From IMG/VR virus record IMGVR_UViG_3300044675_002751, positions 24,090 to 88,089 of that record: a stretch of 64,000 nucleotides of DNA; one strand, written 5' to 3'. The translations under genes and the position numbers were made by a program. Origin of the DNA: a virus. The stretch's first letter is position 1; the number at the start of each line of letters is the position of its first letter. Under the pieces are notes generated by a model. It ran no database searches and had not been told where the DNA came from. It saw only the letters and a program-made list of their open reading frames with translations. Below, piece by piece: positions 43,729 through 52,551 of the stretch.

Positions 43729-46700
43729 TATCTAGGTGATTGAAGAAGTTTTTGGTTAGATAACTTGAATATTATTTTACTATCCCCACTCTTAAGTTTT
43801 CTAAGCCATACACGATTTACATTGTGACGAAACTTTTTACGTTCTAATACAGGCTTTTGATAGTTTACATATTGTGGATTAATCTGAAATTCATATCCGT
43901 TAGACCTAGTAAGGAACATTGGAATATCTGCAGAAGTAAACTCCCCACGGTTTCTGGTAATGTCCCAGAACTGGTTAAACCTGTATTTATTTTCTTCTTT
44001 AGAATAAAGTATCTTGATAGAAGTCTGACCCACTTGAGGATATGACAACATAGAAACAGGATTAACCTTACTCTTTAATTCCATCTCTAAAAGACCAGAT
44101 ATCTGCTCTGAGTTATAAATCATAGCATAATCAAAAGCCTGATCTAAAACATGAAACTTGTCTCCACACTCATTGTAGTATTTATAAGTTTCCATTAAGT
44201 ATTCTATATTACGTACAGAGTTAACCATCTGACCTGTAGCTGAAACAAACTCCACTTCAAACGGGTAATCAACACCGTAATAATTGCAGAACAAATCACA
44301 ACGGCTATTGTGTTTCCAGATAGAGTTACGGTTAACACTCATAAAGTGAGCTTTACCTGGAATAACGTATGTTGGTTTCCAGTCATGAAAACTCAACCAC
44401 ATTTTACTTTTAGGGTCATATGATATAGTCCATGAAGCATCCTCCCAGGCAGATCTATCAGAAAACGGATAGTAGGTTTTTATTCCGTCAATTATTTTAT
44501 AAAAGCCGTTACTGTCATAAATAAGATCTTTCATTAAAGGCTTGTAGTCCTTTTTAGAAATATAAATTATCTCATTTGTATTGTCATATATCATCTGTAC
44601 ACCAATACCTTGAACAGGGTTATCAGATAATGGATAATCAGGATATACCTTTAAAAGGTCACTAGGAAGATATCTGCTGAACCACCACTTCATTCCATCA
44701 CGTGAAATCTCATTAAGACCGCCTGCAAACTGAAATACTTTACCTTGGTCTTGGCTTACCCAGAATACACCATATGTACAGTTAAGAGTAGCCCATTTAC
44801 TTTGGCAAGATCCGTATTCATAACTCTCATCTACATTAACAACATTTTGTAACTGTTGTGCCCCACTAAATAAAGCTCCGTCTCCTATTGTAATCTTAGC
44901 ACCTGTAGCATCTAGCTTAAGCTCCTCCTGACCCATAAACTGCAGCGGACTCTGCCTTCTCATCATAAACAAAGCACCTGTTCGGTTAATAGGTTTTACA
45001 GCAGTGATAGGTGAGCCAAAATCTTTATAGTTATTAGCTAGGTATACACGCCAGCTATCTTTCTTTGCTTCCATTTGCTGTGGAAGAGAGTAGATTACCC
45101 TGTCCGGATAATAAGAGTAACAGGTCTCTGCTTTTTTAGGATCAAAGTCACGCGGGAATATATTACCCCAAGTAATCTGAGAACCAAAAAGTTTAGCAAC
45201 ACTTAAAGAGTAATCATATTTATAGTAGTTGCCTTCTTTAATAATATCACTACGAAACATCTGAGGATAGTCTTTATACTCATATGGATCATAGTGACGT
45301 TTAGCCGGAGTATCTTCCCAATCACGGTAAGCTAGATTTATTTCACTCTCTACATAAAAGTCACGCACACCGCTATAAAATAAATAGAAATAACCTTGTG
45401 CTACAAAAAACAGGGAGCTGTCCAGTTCATCAAGGCTTCTGTTATTAGCTACATTAGAAAATATGCGGAAACTTTGACGAGTAGAGTCAATCCAAAAACG
45501 TGGATATGCAATAGCTGCATATGCTCGGTAGTCAAACTCTGTCAAGTCTGGTTCACCCATCAACCAGGTGTTAAAGAAAAAGAAAGAGTTCTTTTCTGTA
45601 AAACGATTGATATAAACATCACCACCAAAAAATATCTCACTTTTATATTTAGCTGCTGGATTGTTAGCAGCTTGTACACAATAACTAATTGGCAGTTGTT
45701 TAATAGATTCAAGTTGACCATACTGAGATGGGACTGTCACCTTTACAGCTCCATAGTGTCCAGAAATAGTACTCTCCCCCATTCTATTAATTCTACCAAT
45801 AGAATTAAAACGAAACCTACTATTATCTACTACTGATGGATTGGTTATCTCTCTGTCAATCTTTAATCCAACAAAACCAGAACGGTTTACATTATTGATT
45901 GTATGATCAGCGTCAAAGCTATGAACACTATTTCCAATATATCCACTTTTTTCTATTCTGTATCTTCTATAATTCTCAGCTTTAGTAGATGCATTATCAT
46001 AAAAACCGTGAGAGTCATATTGTAAAGCATTCTGACGTTTTGGAATCATGCCGTATACAATATTCATAATCTGCTCACCAATCATGTTAGATTCCAAGAC
46101 TGTCATTGCTATAGCCATTGTAGCATTATAAACACCAATAATGGTATTCTCAACAGCAACAACTGGGTTTGGAAACATTACGCTACCACCTGTACCTAAA
46201 ACTTCAGCACTACCACCAATAGCATAATTTGGTTTCTTAGTAAGACTTAACTTCTTATCATATGGTAATTCCTGAGTTCCTGCTAAAGTAATATTCATAT
46301 CTTGTGCCATAACAGAAAGCACATTACCAACACTTACTATTACAGAAATAACACTACTAAATATACCGGCAAAGTTTGTCGGGGTTTTAAATTTAGGATG
46401 CTTATAAGGATGACTAAAAAATCCTTGGCTTTTACCACTAATTTCTTGATACACTTTTAACTCACTTACACCTAAAAAAGGTTTTGTAAATGATGTATCA
46501 GGACTGTGAAAAGATAAATAGTCTTTTTTATATTTAGATAAAGGACTATCTAAACTAGCTTCAGAACGACCTGTTTTTCCTGCTTTTAATTTATCTCTTT
46601 GCTCTCTTAGTTTCTTTTTAGCTGCTCTTCGATCGGCACGCCTTTGCCTAGCTTCCTGCCTCCTTCTACGTTTGCCTGCTTTTTCATCCTCCTCATCTTC

Positions 46701-48515
46701 ATCATCATACTGATCTTCAGATGTGTCTGTAACTTGTAATAATTCATCATCATCTGGTCCAATAACTCCCGCAAGACTAGGATCAATTAATGCCACTTCA
46801 GAAGTTAAAAGATAGTCAGTATCTAAGTCATTATATGGATAGTTTTGATACAAGCCATTAACTCTTGTACCAGGTATATCATACTCTCTTAAATTATTAA
46901 GTAGTCCTTTTGCAACAATAGATTTATTACCCTGGCGTGATCCACGAAGTATTTCGTAACCCACAATAGATAGTATTGGATTACCATACCTATCTAAAGG
47001 GTGTGTTATATTCTCAAACTGTACACCAAGAATAGTAATCTTGTCAGATGTGTTATTATAATTGTTTAATAATATAGAAACTGTTTCATCTGGCATCTTG
47101 TGATGACGTATAGGCTTACCGCATAATTCTGCCCAGATATCTTGACGATTATCAGGATAGCGTTCTGTAGACTCCCAGTAAGCCATCTTACCGGTAGCTT
47201 TAACTAAACCACCATCAGCTAATGTAGATGGAGTAATAGATTCTACTGTACCTGTATTTTGCACCTGCCAACGTTTCTTGTTCTCTACAGTGTCAGCAGA
47301 TCCAACTGTTTCAAAAGCATCACCACCAAACACTTGTGTTTCTTCACCCGGTAAAGGTGCACGACCAGGAATGTGATAAGAATCCGAACGTTCTCCAGTA
47401 TTATACACCCAACGAATAAAAAACGAGTATTGCTCGTCTTTCATATATCCAGTGTTATTACCAGCCTTATTATAATAATCTGCAGGATACTCCACTGCCA
47501 CCCAGCTTGTACGAATCTTATTAGCTTGAGGTTGATAGTTAAACTTTGTTTTAGAATATACACCTACACGAAGAGCGTAGTTATTTACTTGATATATAGC
47601 ATCAGACTTTTCAATAGGCTCAGTTCTTACTACTACATCTGCAATAGGAATAGAAATTTGCTCATTGCTAATATTGTCTATATAAATAGTTCCCTGGTTA
47701 GTAGAATAATAACCAACACGGCGTGCTATAGTTTGTGAGTTTACCTGTGCAACAAGTACTAGTTCAAACTCATCAAAGTTCTTGTCTACATCTACAATTG
47801 TTACTTCTAAAGAAGATACTACATTCTGATGGTCAAATAAAGACTGCACTTCACTTAAACCAATATAGTCTGTAATTCTAACTTGATTAATAGTATAAGC
47901 AAGACACACCTGGTAAGATCCATTAGGAAGTGTACCTGCACTCTTGCCTTTTTTTATAGTGAGACAAGGGTGTTCTACAAGAGTTGCTATACGGATTCTT
48001 TCACAATCCAACTGGTTTGTAAAAGTTTTGATAGCACAGTCATTAACTATCTGGGTAGTATACTTAAAAGGAGGATTATCAAGATCCATAAACCTATCAG
48101 GGTTCAGGCCGTCTGACCAATAAACCGGACGATCACAGTCAAAGCGTTTTCTGGAAATACCAGTAATAAGATGTGTGCGTTTAAAGTTTAAACAGGGATC
48201 ATTTACCTTCTTTGTATAAAGACATCTGCTTTCATCAAAAATTCCAATCTCTGAGTTTTTATCATCTGTTGTAAATACTGCCCACTGATCGTCAGTGAGA
48301 TGCACACAACCAATAAGATGATAAGGAAGAGTTACACAATGTAAGTTAGCTGGCTCATTACCTACAACCCCTGTCTGACCATCATGTGAATTATTAACCA
48401 AGTTTCGGGCATGTGTCCACAAACCCTCTCCAACGAAAGTCTCGTTTATATCTTTTACCATTCCTTTAGTAAAGGAATTAGTAACGGCCCCTGGATTCTG
48501 TTTTTGTTCAGCCAT
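43728..48515 (-). CDS. Tail stabilisation / muzzle-type protein
   Basis: 1595 residues. The N-terminus, SFTKGMVKDINETFVGEG then WTHARNLVN and GVVGNEPAN, matches the start of podoviral tail stabilisation/tail tube proteins, the family that in crAss-like phages forms the muzzle at the tail tip. The protein is strand-rich with many aromatic residues. Residues about 590-655 form an unusual insertion: a run of Asp/Glu followed at once by an Arg/Lys-rich helix (KRRRRQEARQRR). A long beta-rich C-terminal half follows. It stands after the connector/ring genes, the expected place. Function is by family resemblance; the exact boundary of tube and muzzle parts cannot be seen. Confidence 0.8.
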   Translation of the reverse strand: MAEQKQNPGAVTNSFTKGMVKDINETFVGEGLWTHARNLVNNSHDGQTGVVGNEPANLHCVTLPYHLIGCVHLTDDQWAVFTTDDKNSEIGIFDESRCLYTKKVNDPCLNFKRTHLITGISRKRFDCDRPVYWSDGLNPDRFMDLDNPPFKYTTQIVNDCAIKTFTNQLDCERIRIATLVEHPCLTIKKGKSAGTLPNGSYQVCLAYTINQVRITDYIGLSEVQSLFDHQNVVSSLEVTIVDVDKNFDEFELVLVAQVNSQTIARRVGYYSTNQGTIYIDNISNEQISIPIADVVVRTEPIEKSDAIYQVNNYALRVGVYSKTKFNYQPQANKIRTSWVAVEYPADYYNKAGNNTGYMKDEQYSFFIRWVYNTGERSDSYHIPGRAPLPGEETQVFGGDAFETVGSADTVENKKRWQVQNTGTVESITPSTLADGGLVKATGKMAYWESTERYPDNRQDIWAELCGKPIRHHKMPDETVSILLNNYNNTSDKITILGVQFENITHPLDRYGNPILSIVGYEILRGSRQGNKSIVAKGLLNNLREYDIPGTRVNGLYQNYPYNDLDTDYLLTSEVALIDPSLAGVIGPDDDELLQVTDTSEDQYDDEDEEDEKAGKRRRRQEARQRRADRRAAKKKLREQRDKLKAGKTGRSEASLDSPLSKYKKDYLSFHSPDTSFTKPFLGVSELKVYQEISGKSQGFFSHPYKHPKFKTPTNFAGIFSSVISVIVSVGNVLSVMAQDMNITLAGTQELPYDKKLSLTKKPNYAIGGSAEVLGTGGSVMFPNPVVAVENTIIGVYNATMAIAMTVLESNMIGEQIMNIVYGMIPKRQNALQYDSHGFYDNASTKAENYRRYRIEKSGYIGNSVHSFDADHTINNVNRSGFVGLKIDREITNPSVVDNSRFRFNSIGRINRMGESTISGHYGAVKVTVPSQYGQLESIKQLPISYCVQAANNPAAKYKSEIFFGGDVYINRFTEKNSFFFFNTWLMGEPDLTEFDYRAYAAIAYPRFWIDSTRQSFRIFSNVANNRSLDELDSSLFFVAQGYFYLFYSGVRDFYVESEINLAYRDWEDTPAKRHYDPYEYKDYPQMFRSDIIKEGNYYKYDYSLSVAKLFGSQITWGNIFPRDFDPKKAETCYSYYPDRVIYSLPQQMEAKKDSWRVYLANNYKDFGSPITAVKPINRTGALFMMRRQSPLQFMGQEELKLDATGAKITIGDGALFSGAQQLQNVVNVDESYEYGSCQSKWATLNCTYGVFWVSQDQGKVFQFAGGLNEISRDGMKWWFSRYLPSDLLKVYPDYPLSDNPVQGIGVQMIYDNTNEIIYISKKDYKPLMKDLIYDSNGFYKIIDGIKTYYPFSDRSAWEDASWTISYDPKSKMWLSFHDWKPTYVIPGKAHFMSVNRNSIWKHNSRCDLFCNYYGVDYPFEVEFVSATGQMVNSVRNIEYLMETYKYYNECGDKFHVLDQAFDYAMIYNSEQISGLLEMELKSKVNPVSMLSYPQVGQTSIKILYSKEENKYRFNQFWDITRNRGEFTSADIPMFLTRSNGYEFQINPQYVNYQKPVLERKKFRHNVNRVWLRKLKSGDSKIIFKLSNQKLLQSPR

Positions 48516-48918
48516 GTTTTACTTGTAGCTTCTTCTTTTCTAAAAACTTATAGAGAGATTCTGTGATATGTCCAGCCATCCATGCCTGGGCTTCTTCATC
48601 TGTAATCCCTCTGTCTTCTGTTATTCTAACCGCTGCATGAAATATTTCATGAGCTATTGTGTTATGCGTGATGTAACCCTTTTCAATCATAAGGTAGTAA
48701 GTATCCATATTTGGCATTACCAACACACCTTCTGCCTCATCTTCAAACTCATCTTTAATATTATACTTCTTATATATTTTTTCTACGCTGTTCTTGACAT
48801 TGTCTACAACGGCAATTACAAGCTTGCAACCATATGTTGGAAACTTGATAGTAGTAGACGGTTGCCTGGTTTTTTTACCAGCCGTAACCTGACTTGAACA
48901 TATCGTAGTATCTTGCAT
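48508..48918 (-). CDS. Small zincin-like metallopeptidase
   Basis: 136 residues. HEIFH at 90-94 in the context TIAHEIFHAAVRI, followed by ITDEEAQAWMAG, gives the two His and a likely third Glu ligand of a gluzincin-type protease. This small form occurs in phage morphogenesis regions. It lies between the ring-type and muzzle genes, overlapping both (8 bases at its 3' end, 44 bases at its 5' end), so it may process a tail protein or act on the host wall during entry. Both roles are inference; the substrate is unknown. Confidence 0.85.
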   Translation of the reverse strand: MQDTTICSSQVTAGKKTRQPSTTIKFPTYGCKLVIAVVDNVKNSVEKIYKKYNIKDEFEDEAEGVLVMPNMDTYYLMIEKGYITHNTIAHEIFHAAVRITEDRGITDEEAQAWMAGHITESLYKFLEKKKLQVKHG

Positions 48919-49741
48919 ATTGAGCCTTGCGGTTTGTTTCCCAGAGCTGCTTCATTTCAGCAAAGTCCGGAGTGTTAACAATAGTGAGAGCATTATTACG
49001 GGCTGCTCTTAACCTCTGCTCAACAAGCTGCATCTTCTGTGACACTTCTTCACCGTTCATGTACAAGTTTTCTAGGATACGCTGCTTGATAGCATACTCA
49101 TAGTACTCATTGATCATTGGATGATCTAGTACTAAAAGGTTTCCTTCATGATCTTCCAATGCACCCTGATAAGAAATAAAAAGTTTTCCTTCTTCTACAT
49201 TAGTGTAGATGAAACCATTCTTTATGTATCCGGCTTTATGAGATGTACTAAGAGCATCCTTTCTTCCACTTACAGGATCAATATGGATTCTGTCAAAGGT
49301 TTCATACGTTCTGGTTTCATAAGAACGTTTCTCCACCACCTGTACAAATATGTTTTCACCGGTCTTGCATTCTACAGCATATGTTTTTTCACAACTGCAA
49401 GTAGGATCAGGAGCACCACATTTCTTACATAAGTTAGAAGAAAGAATAATGTTTTCTGTCTGGCGGCCCTGGAGTACAGGCTGAGATACTGTGTACTTAC
49501 CACACAGCATAGCATAGTTTAGTACATAGAAATCATCCGGCAGCTTAGTCTTGCTTTTCTCTATATCTAAAACTTTCTCTTTAGTTCCATGTATTCTTAA
49601 ACCAAGATCATAATTTACTCTCTGGGCAACTTTAATAAGCTGACCAGGTTCAATCATACCCTCGTTGTTATACTGAGTAAAATCTGTAGCTACCTCGTTA
49701 AGCAGCTCATCAAACGTGCGGTATTTCGGCTCTGTTTTCAT
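48875..49741 (-). CDS. Putative ring/connector protein with Cys cluster, 288 aa
   Basis: Begins with helical sequence, then KTKLPDDFYVLNYAMLCG and a Cys cluster CKKCGAPDPTCSC (C105, C108, C115, C117) able to bind one zinc. The second half ends in a long helix (MQLVEQRLRAARNNAL) and an aromatic tail (YARYYDMFKSGYGW). Proteins of this size and layout in the crAss-like gene order form the rings between portal and muzzle. The assignment rests on order and general resemblance rather than on a diagnostic motif. Five bases separate it from the next ring-type gene. Confidence 0.75.
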   Translation of the reverse strand: MKTEPKYRTFDELLNEVATDFTQYNNEGMIEPGQLIKVAQRVNYDLGLRIHGTKEKVLDIEKSKTKLPDDFYVLNYAMLCGKYTVSQPVLQGRQTENIILSSNLCKKCGAPDPTCSCEKTYAVECKTGENIFVQVVEKRSYETRTYETFDRIHIDPVSGRKDALSTSHKAGYIKNGFIYTNVEEGKLFISYQGALEDHEGNLLVLDHPMINEYYEYAIKQRILENLYMNGEEVSQKMQLVEQRLRAARNNALTIVNTPDFAEMKQLWETNRKAQYARYYDMFKSGYGW

Positions 49742-49746
49742 GGCAG

Positions 49747-50418
49747 TTAACGGGCAATATTTTGTTTGTCATTAATAGGATCAGGAGTAATACTTAACAT
49801 ACCTGTAAGATCTTTGTATACAGCAGCCTCAAGTTCACCAAGTAAGTAATCAGGGACATTAAAAGTTTGGTCTGATTTTACTACGCAGCTGTCTGCCTCA
49901 CATGTAAATGCAGATATGTCATCTTCAAACACACCTTCTATACGTACAGCATCCCATTCCAAATCAGGGAAATAGATATAATCATCCAGATACCAGTAGT
50001 ACTTAGTCTTGTTGTATTTGAAGTTCTTACTCTTAGACATTGCCAGGTAAGAACTCGGAACTGTAGGTTGCATTTCTTGTGATCCATCTAAAGAAGCTAT
50101 GGTACGAATCAACGGACCCCAGTAGCCCTGCATAAACATGGGCATCTTATCTTTCGTACGCTTTATCTTACAGTCAGAAGTAAGTCCTGTGCATCCTGCT
50201 TCTATCTTATCTACCTCAATTAATTCTACAAAATCCATCATTTGCAAGACACCAGAAAAAGACAAAATCCTATTCTTAGAATCTTCTCTCTTAAGTAACC
50301 ATTTAGAATGTTTATTTACAAAAGAGTATATAACTCGGTCAGTCAGTAAAGCATCTTGCCTTACTGCTTTTACCTGAGAACGAATTCTTGAGAGTACATC
50401 TCCAATGGTAGTTTTCAT
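49747..50418 (-). CDS. Putative ring/connector protein, 223 aa
   Basis: A helical N-terminus (IGDVLSRIRSQVKAVRQDA) followed by strand-rich sequence with Cys residues and a YYWYLDDYIYFPDLEW aromatic region, ending in a helix (LLGELEAAVYKDLTGML). This is the usual look of head-tail adaptor and ring proteins of podoviruses. It sits between two other small structural genes with gaps of 3 and 5 bases. No diagnostic motif, so the exact ring position is unknown. Confidence 0.7.
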   Translation of the reverse strand: MKTTIGDVLSRIRSQVKAVRQDALLTDRVIYSFVNKHSKWLLKREDSKNRILSFSGVLQMMDFVELIEVDKIEAGCTGLTSDCKIKRTKDKMPMFMQGYWGPLIRTIASLDGSQEMQPTVPSSYLAMSKSKNFKYNKTKYYWYLDDYIYFPDLEWDAVRIEGVFEDDISAFTCEADSCVVKSDQTFNVPDYLLGELEAAVYKDLTGMLSITPDPINDKQNIAR

Positions 50419-50421
50419 AGG

Positions 50422-51009
50422 TTAGTCCAGATTAAACTCGTCATACTCATCTAAGAGTCTAGCGGTTTCTTGTTTCTTAAAGTCTTTGAACTTCTGTTTA
50501 CGAAACAGTAAGCTCACCTTAACCAGGTTATCCACCTGCACATATTTCTTCCACTCTGTAGGATACGTTTTGGCTACGGTTCTTTTGAAATCACGAAGAC
50601 CGGTAAAACCCCACATCTCGTGATGCTTAAACCGATACTTAGTTTCAAAGTTTGTGTAGAATATCTTAGCTACATATTGATCAGATTCCCAGTTTTGGTT
50701 CTGCACCTTTTGACCATACTGGTTACTCACCTTATAGTTAGGATTGTCATTCTGTTTTCTAGGACAGGTTCCTATAAACAAATAACCCAGTTGTTCGGGT
50801 AACTCTACCCCATCCCGGTTATCTATGACATGCTGCCATATCTTTCCGTTAAAGGATGATATTACCTGTTTAAACTGGGTGGCAGTTAAAGAACTAAACC
50901 TAGAGTTCTCTTCTATAAACTTATTGTAGACATCAACGTTAGTTAGGTTTAGCTTTTTAGGGCGGTACCTAGGAGCATTGAGGTCGGGTTTTTTATAGTT
51001 TGTGGCCAC
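50422..51009 (-). CDS. Conserved-looking small structural-block protein, 195 aa, GTG start
   Basis: First gene of the connector/muzzle unit. The start codon is GTG at 51009: upstream the frame has no ATG before a TAA at 51028-51030, and no Met occurs near the N-terminus, so GTG is the only reasonable start. The protein is basic, aromatic-rich (KIFYTNFETKYRFKHHEMW) with a Lys-rich tail. No family recognised. The start lies 2 bases downstream of a TGTAGAAC motif, so the transcript may have almost no leader. Confidence 0.75.
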   Translation of the reverse strand: MATNYKKPDLNAPRYRPKKLNLTNVDVYNKFIEENSRFSSLTATQFKQVISSFNGKIWQHVIDNRDGVELPEQLGYLFIGTCPRKQNDNPNYKVSNQYGQKVQNQNWESDQYVAKIFYTNFETKYRFKHHEMWGFTGLRDFKRTVAKTYPTEWKKYVQVDNLVKVSLLFRKQKFKDFKKQETARLLDEYDEFNLD

Positions 51010-51011
51010 AA

Positions 51012-51030
51012 GTTCTACATTAATAATTTA
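51012..51030 (-). promoter_or_regulatory. Putative late promoter B (connector/muzzle unit)
   Basis: Minus strand TAAATTATTAATGTAGAACT, with TGTAGAAC ending 2 bases before the GTG start at 51009. It lies in one of the only five gaps over 50 bases in the minus block. A 7-bp inverted repeat (51055-51073) overlaps the upstream stop but lacks a T run, so it is not called as a terminator. Confidence 0.45.
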
Positions 51031-51069
51031 CGTAAAATCCATGAAGTTTCCTAGTTAAACTTGTAGAGT

Positions 51070-52383
51070 TTAAGCATTGTAAGTAAACTCTGAAATCTTA
51101 CCCTTATGGTAGTCATGTACTTCCATAAGAGCCTGGCGTTTAGATCCTGTAAACTTGTTGTGATAGTGCCAGTAATCTGATTTGGAAAGAGAAGGCAAAT
51201 GCTTTATGGCAAAGCCGTGTATCTCATTATCTGTAACGTATTCTGTAGTCTTCTTAGAATGAAAGTGTCCGGTATAACAGGTGCGGTAGATAGTACTCCC
51301 CCAAAACAATGGGAACTCAGTAGCGTAAACCAGCGGTGTCCATTTCTTTGTTACGTCTCCATGTTCAAAACCAAAGAAGTTGGCTCCGTACACTTTTACT
51401 TTACGCTCTGAATACTCTACATCAAAAATGATGTTTTCATCTTGGAAACATTTGCTTAAACCATGAGCCAAGTGGTAAGAGCTTAAGCGGTCATGATTAC
51501 CAGGTAAATAAACTACCTCAAGCTTTTCACAAAACTGTTTTAGATAATGTACAGACCAGTGTAAAGCATCAAATGCCTGGTTGTAAGCATCCTGAGCACG
51601 CATGTCATTATCTACCGGGGTGCCTTTGGTGGTCTGTCCCATGAACGTATCCATATTTAACAGGTCACCACCAAAGACATAAATAATTTTTTCAACCCGG
51701 TGGCTCATGTACGCCCTCATTGTGAGGTTAGCAACGGCGTCTTTAAAATCTTGTATTACATTTCCGTTTCCTTCTTTACCAAAGTGAAGATCCTGTATAG
51801 ACAGGATAGCCACTGTACGATTTTCAAAATTTGCATTTAGATGCACTTCCTTTACAGGAGTGTAAGAAGGTTGAAAATTCTGTAGTGTTTCTTTCAGCAG
51901 CTCTTTAGGTTCCAGTTCTTTCTGGCTAACCTGGGCTGAAATAAGCCAGTAGTCTTTATGCTGCTTATTCCAATAAGTAGATAGCTTCCACTTCTTGGTA
52001 TCTATCTTAAGTATTCTTATGATTTCTTCCGGACTCTTTGGCTCCGAGAAAGCTATTCCTTTTATCTCTGCTGTACCTGAATCTAGATCTTCTCTAAACT
52101 CAACTACTCTTTCCCGGTTCTGGTTAATAGCATCAATTAGATTTTCTTCCAGGTCAGATATATACTCATCTTTAATCTGTTCATCACTTATTAAATCAAG
52201 CATCCGTTTTCCTGCAAGATCTACCAGACTGTTATCCAACTCCGTCTGTAAAAGTTCTCTAGTTTGTAGAATTTGTCTTTTGATTTCTTGGTATTTTCCA
52301 AGAGAAATACCTAACTTTGACGCACACCACTCATCAGTCTTTTTCCATTTGAGTGAGCCGTACACTTTAGAAATAAGGTTCAT
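51070..52383 (-). CDS. Metallophosphoesterase with long N-terminal extension
   Basis: 437 residues. Residues 1-180 are helical with a possible helix-turn-helix around 17-30 (DEWCASKLGISLG). The catalytic domain follows: QDLHFGK (D198, H200), FGGDLLN (GD 239-240), LPGNHDR (GNHD 295-298), FEHGD (341-343) and YTGHFHS (372-375), a complete two-metal site. The GNHDR form resembles SbcD/Mre11-type nucleases and phage phosphoesterases. Placement among structural genes but with its own promoter-like motif and an upstream terminator suggests a separately timed enzyme, perhaps a nuclease. Start context is ATACCCTATG. Substrate unknown. Confidence 0.9.
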   Translation of the reverse strand: MNLISKVYGSLKWKKTDEWCASKLGISLGKYQEIKRQILQTRELLQTELDNSLVDLAGKRMLDLISDEQIKDEYISDLEENLIDAINQNRERVVEFREDLDSGTAEIKGIAFSEPKSPEEIIRILKIDTKKWKLSTYWNKQHKDYWLISAQVSQKELEPKELLKETLQNFQPSYTPVKEVHLNANFENRTVAILSIQDLHFGKEGNGNVIQDFKDAVANLTMRAYMSHRVEKIIYVFGGDLLNMDTFMGQTTKGTPVDNDMRAQDAYNQAFDALHWSVHYLKQFCEKLEVVYLPGNHDRLSSYHLAHGLSKCFQDENIIFDVEYSERKVKVYGANFFGFEHGDVTKKWTPLVYATEFPLFWGSTIYRTCYTGHFHSKKTTEYVTDNEIHGFAIKHLPSLSKSDYWHYHNKFTGSKRQALMEVHDYHKGKISEFTYNA

Positions 52384-52416
52384 AGGGTATTGGATTGGTA
52401 TACGGTGTATGAAATT

Positions 52417-52462
52417 AGTTCTAATATGTAGAACTTACACAAATGTTCTACAATATTTTTCC
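52417..52462 (-). promoter_or_regulatory. Putative late promoter C with two alternative hairpins
   Basis: Minus strand GTGGAAAAATATTGTAGAAC begins the element. The plus-strand palindromes AGTTCTA-5-TAGAACT (52417-52435) and TGTAGAAC-10-GTTCTACA (52427-52452) share one arm, so they can form only one at a time. It lies between the terminator at 52473-52507 and the start at 52383, inside the expected leader or promoter of the metallophosphoesterase gene. Confidence 0.5.
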
Positions 52463-52472
52463 ACATGATGTT

Positions 52473-52507
52473 AAAAAAGAAGCCCCTATGTAGAAACAAA
52501 GGGGCTT
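52473..52507 (-). terminator. Intrinsic terminator after the adhesin cassette
   Basis: An 8-bp stem (AAGCCCCT / AGGGGCTT) with a 12-base loop. On the minus strand it is followed by CTTTTTT. It ends the transcript running from 56661 to 52552. Confidence 0.8.
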
Positions 52508-52551
52508 TGTTATGTCAGAGGAAACCAACAAAACCACTGACTTTTTATATT

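Noticed and set aside
51055-51073. Terminator after the 437-residue metallophosphoesterase
   Set aside because: A 7-bp inverted repeat is present but without a T run on the minus strand.
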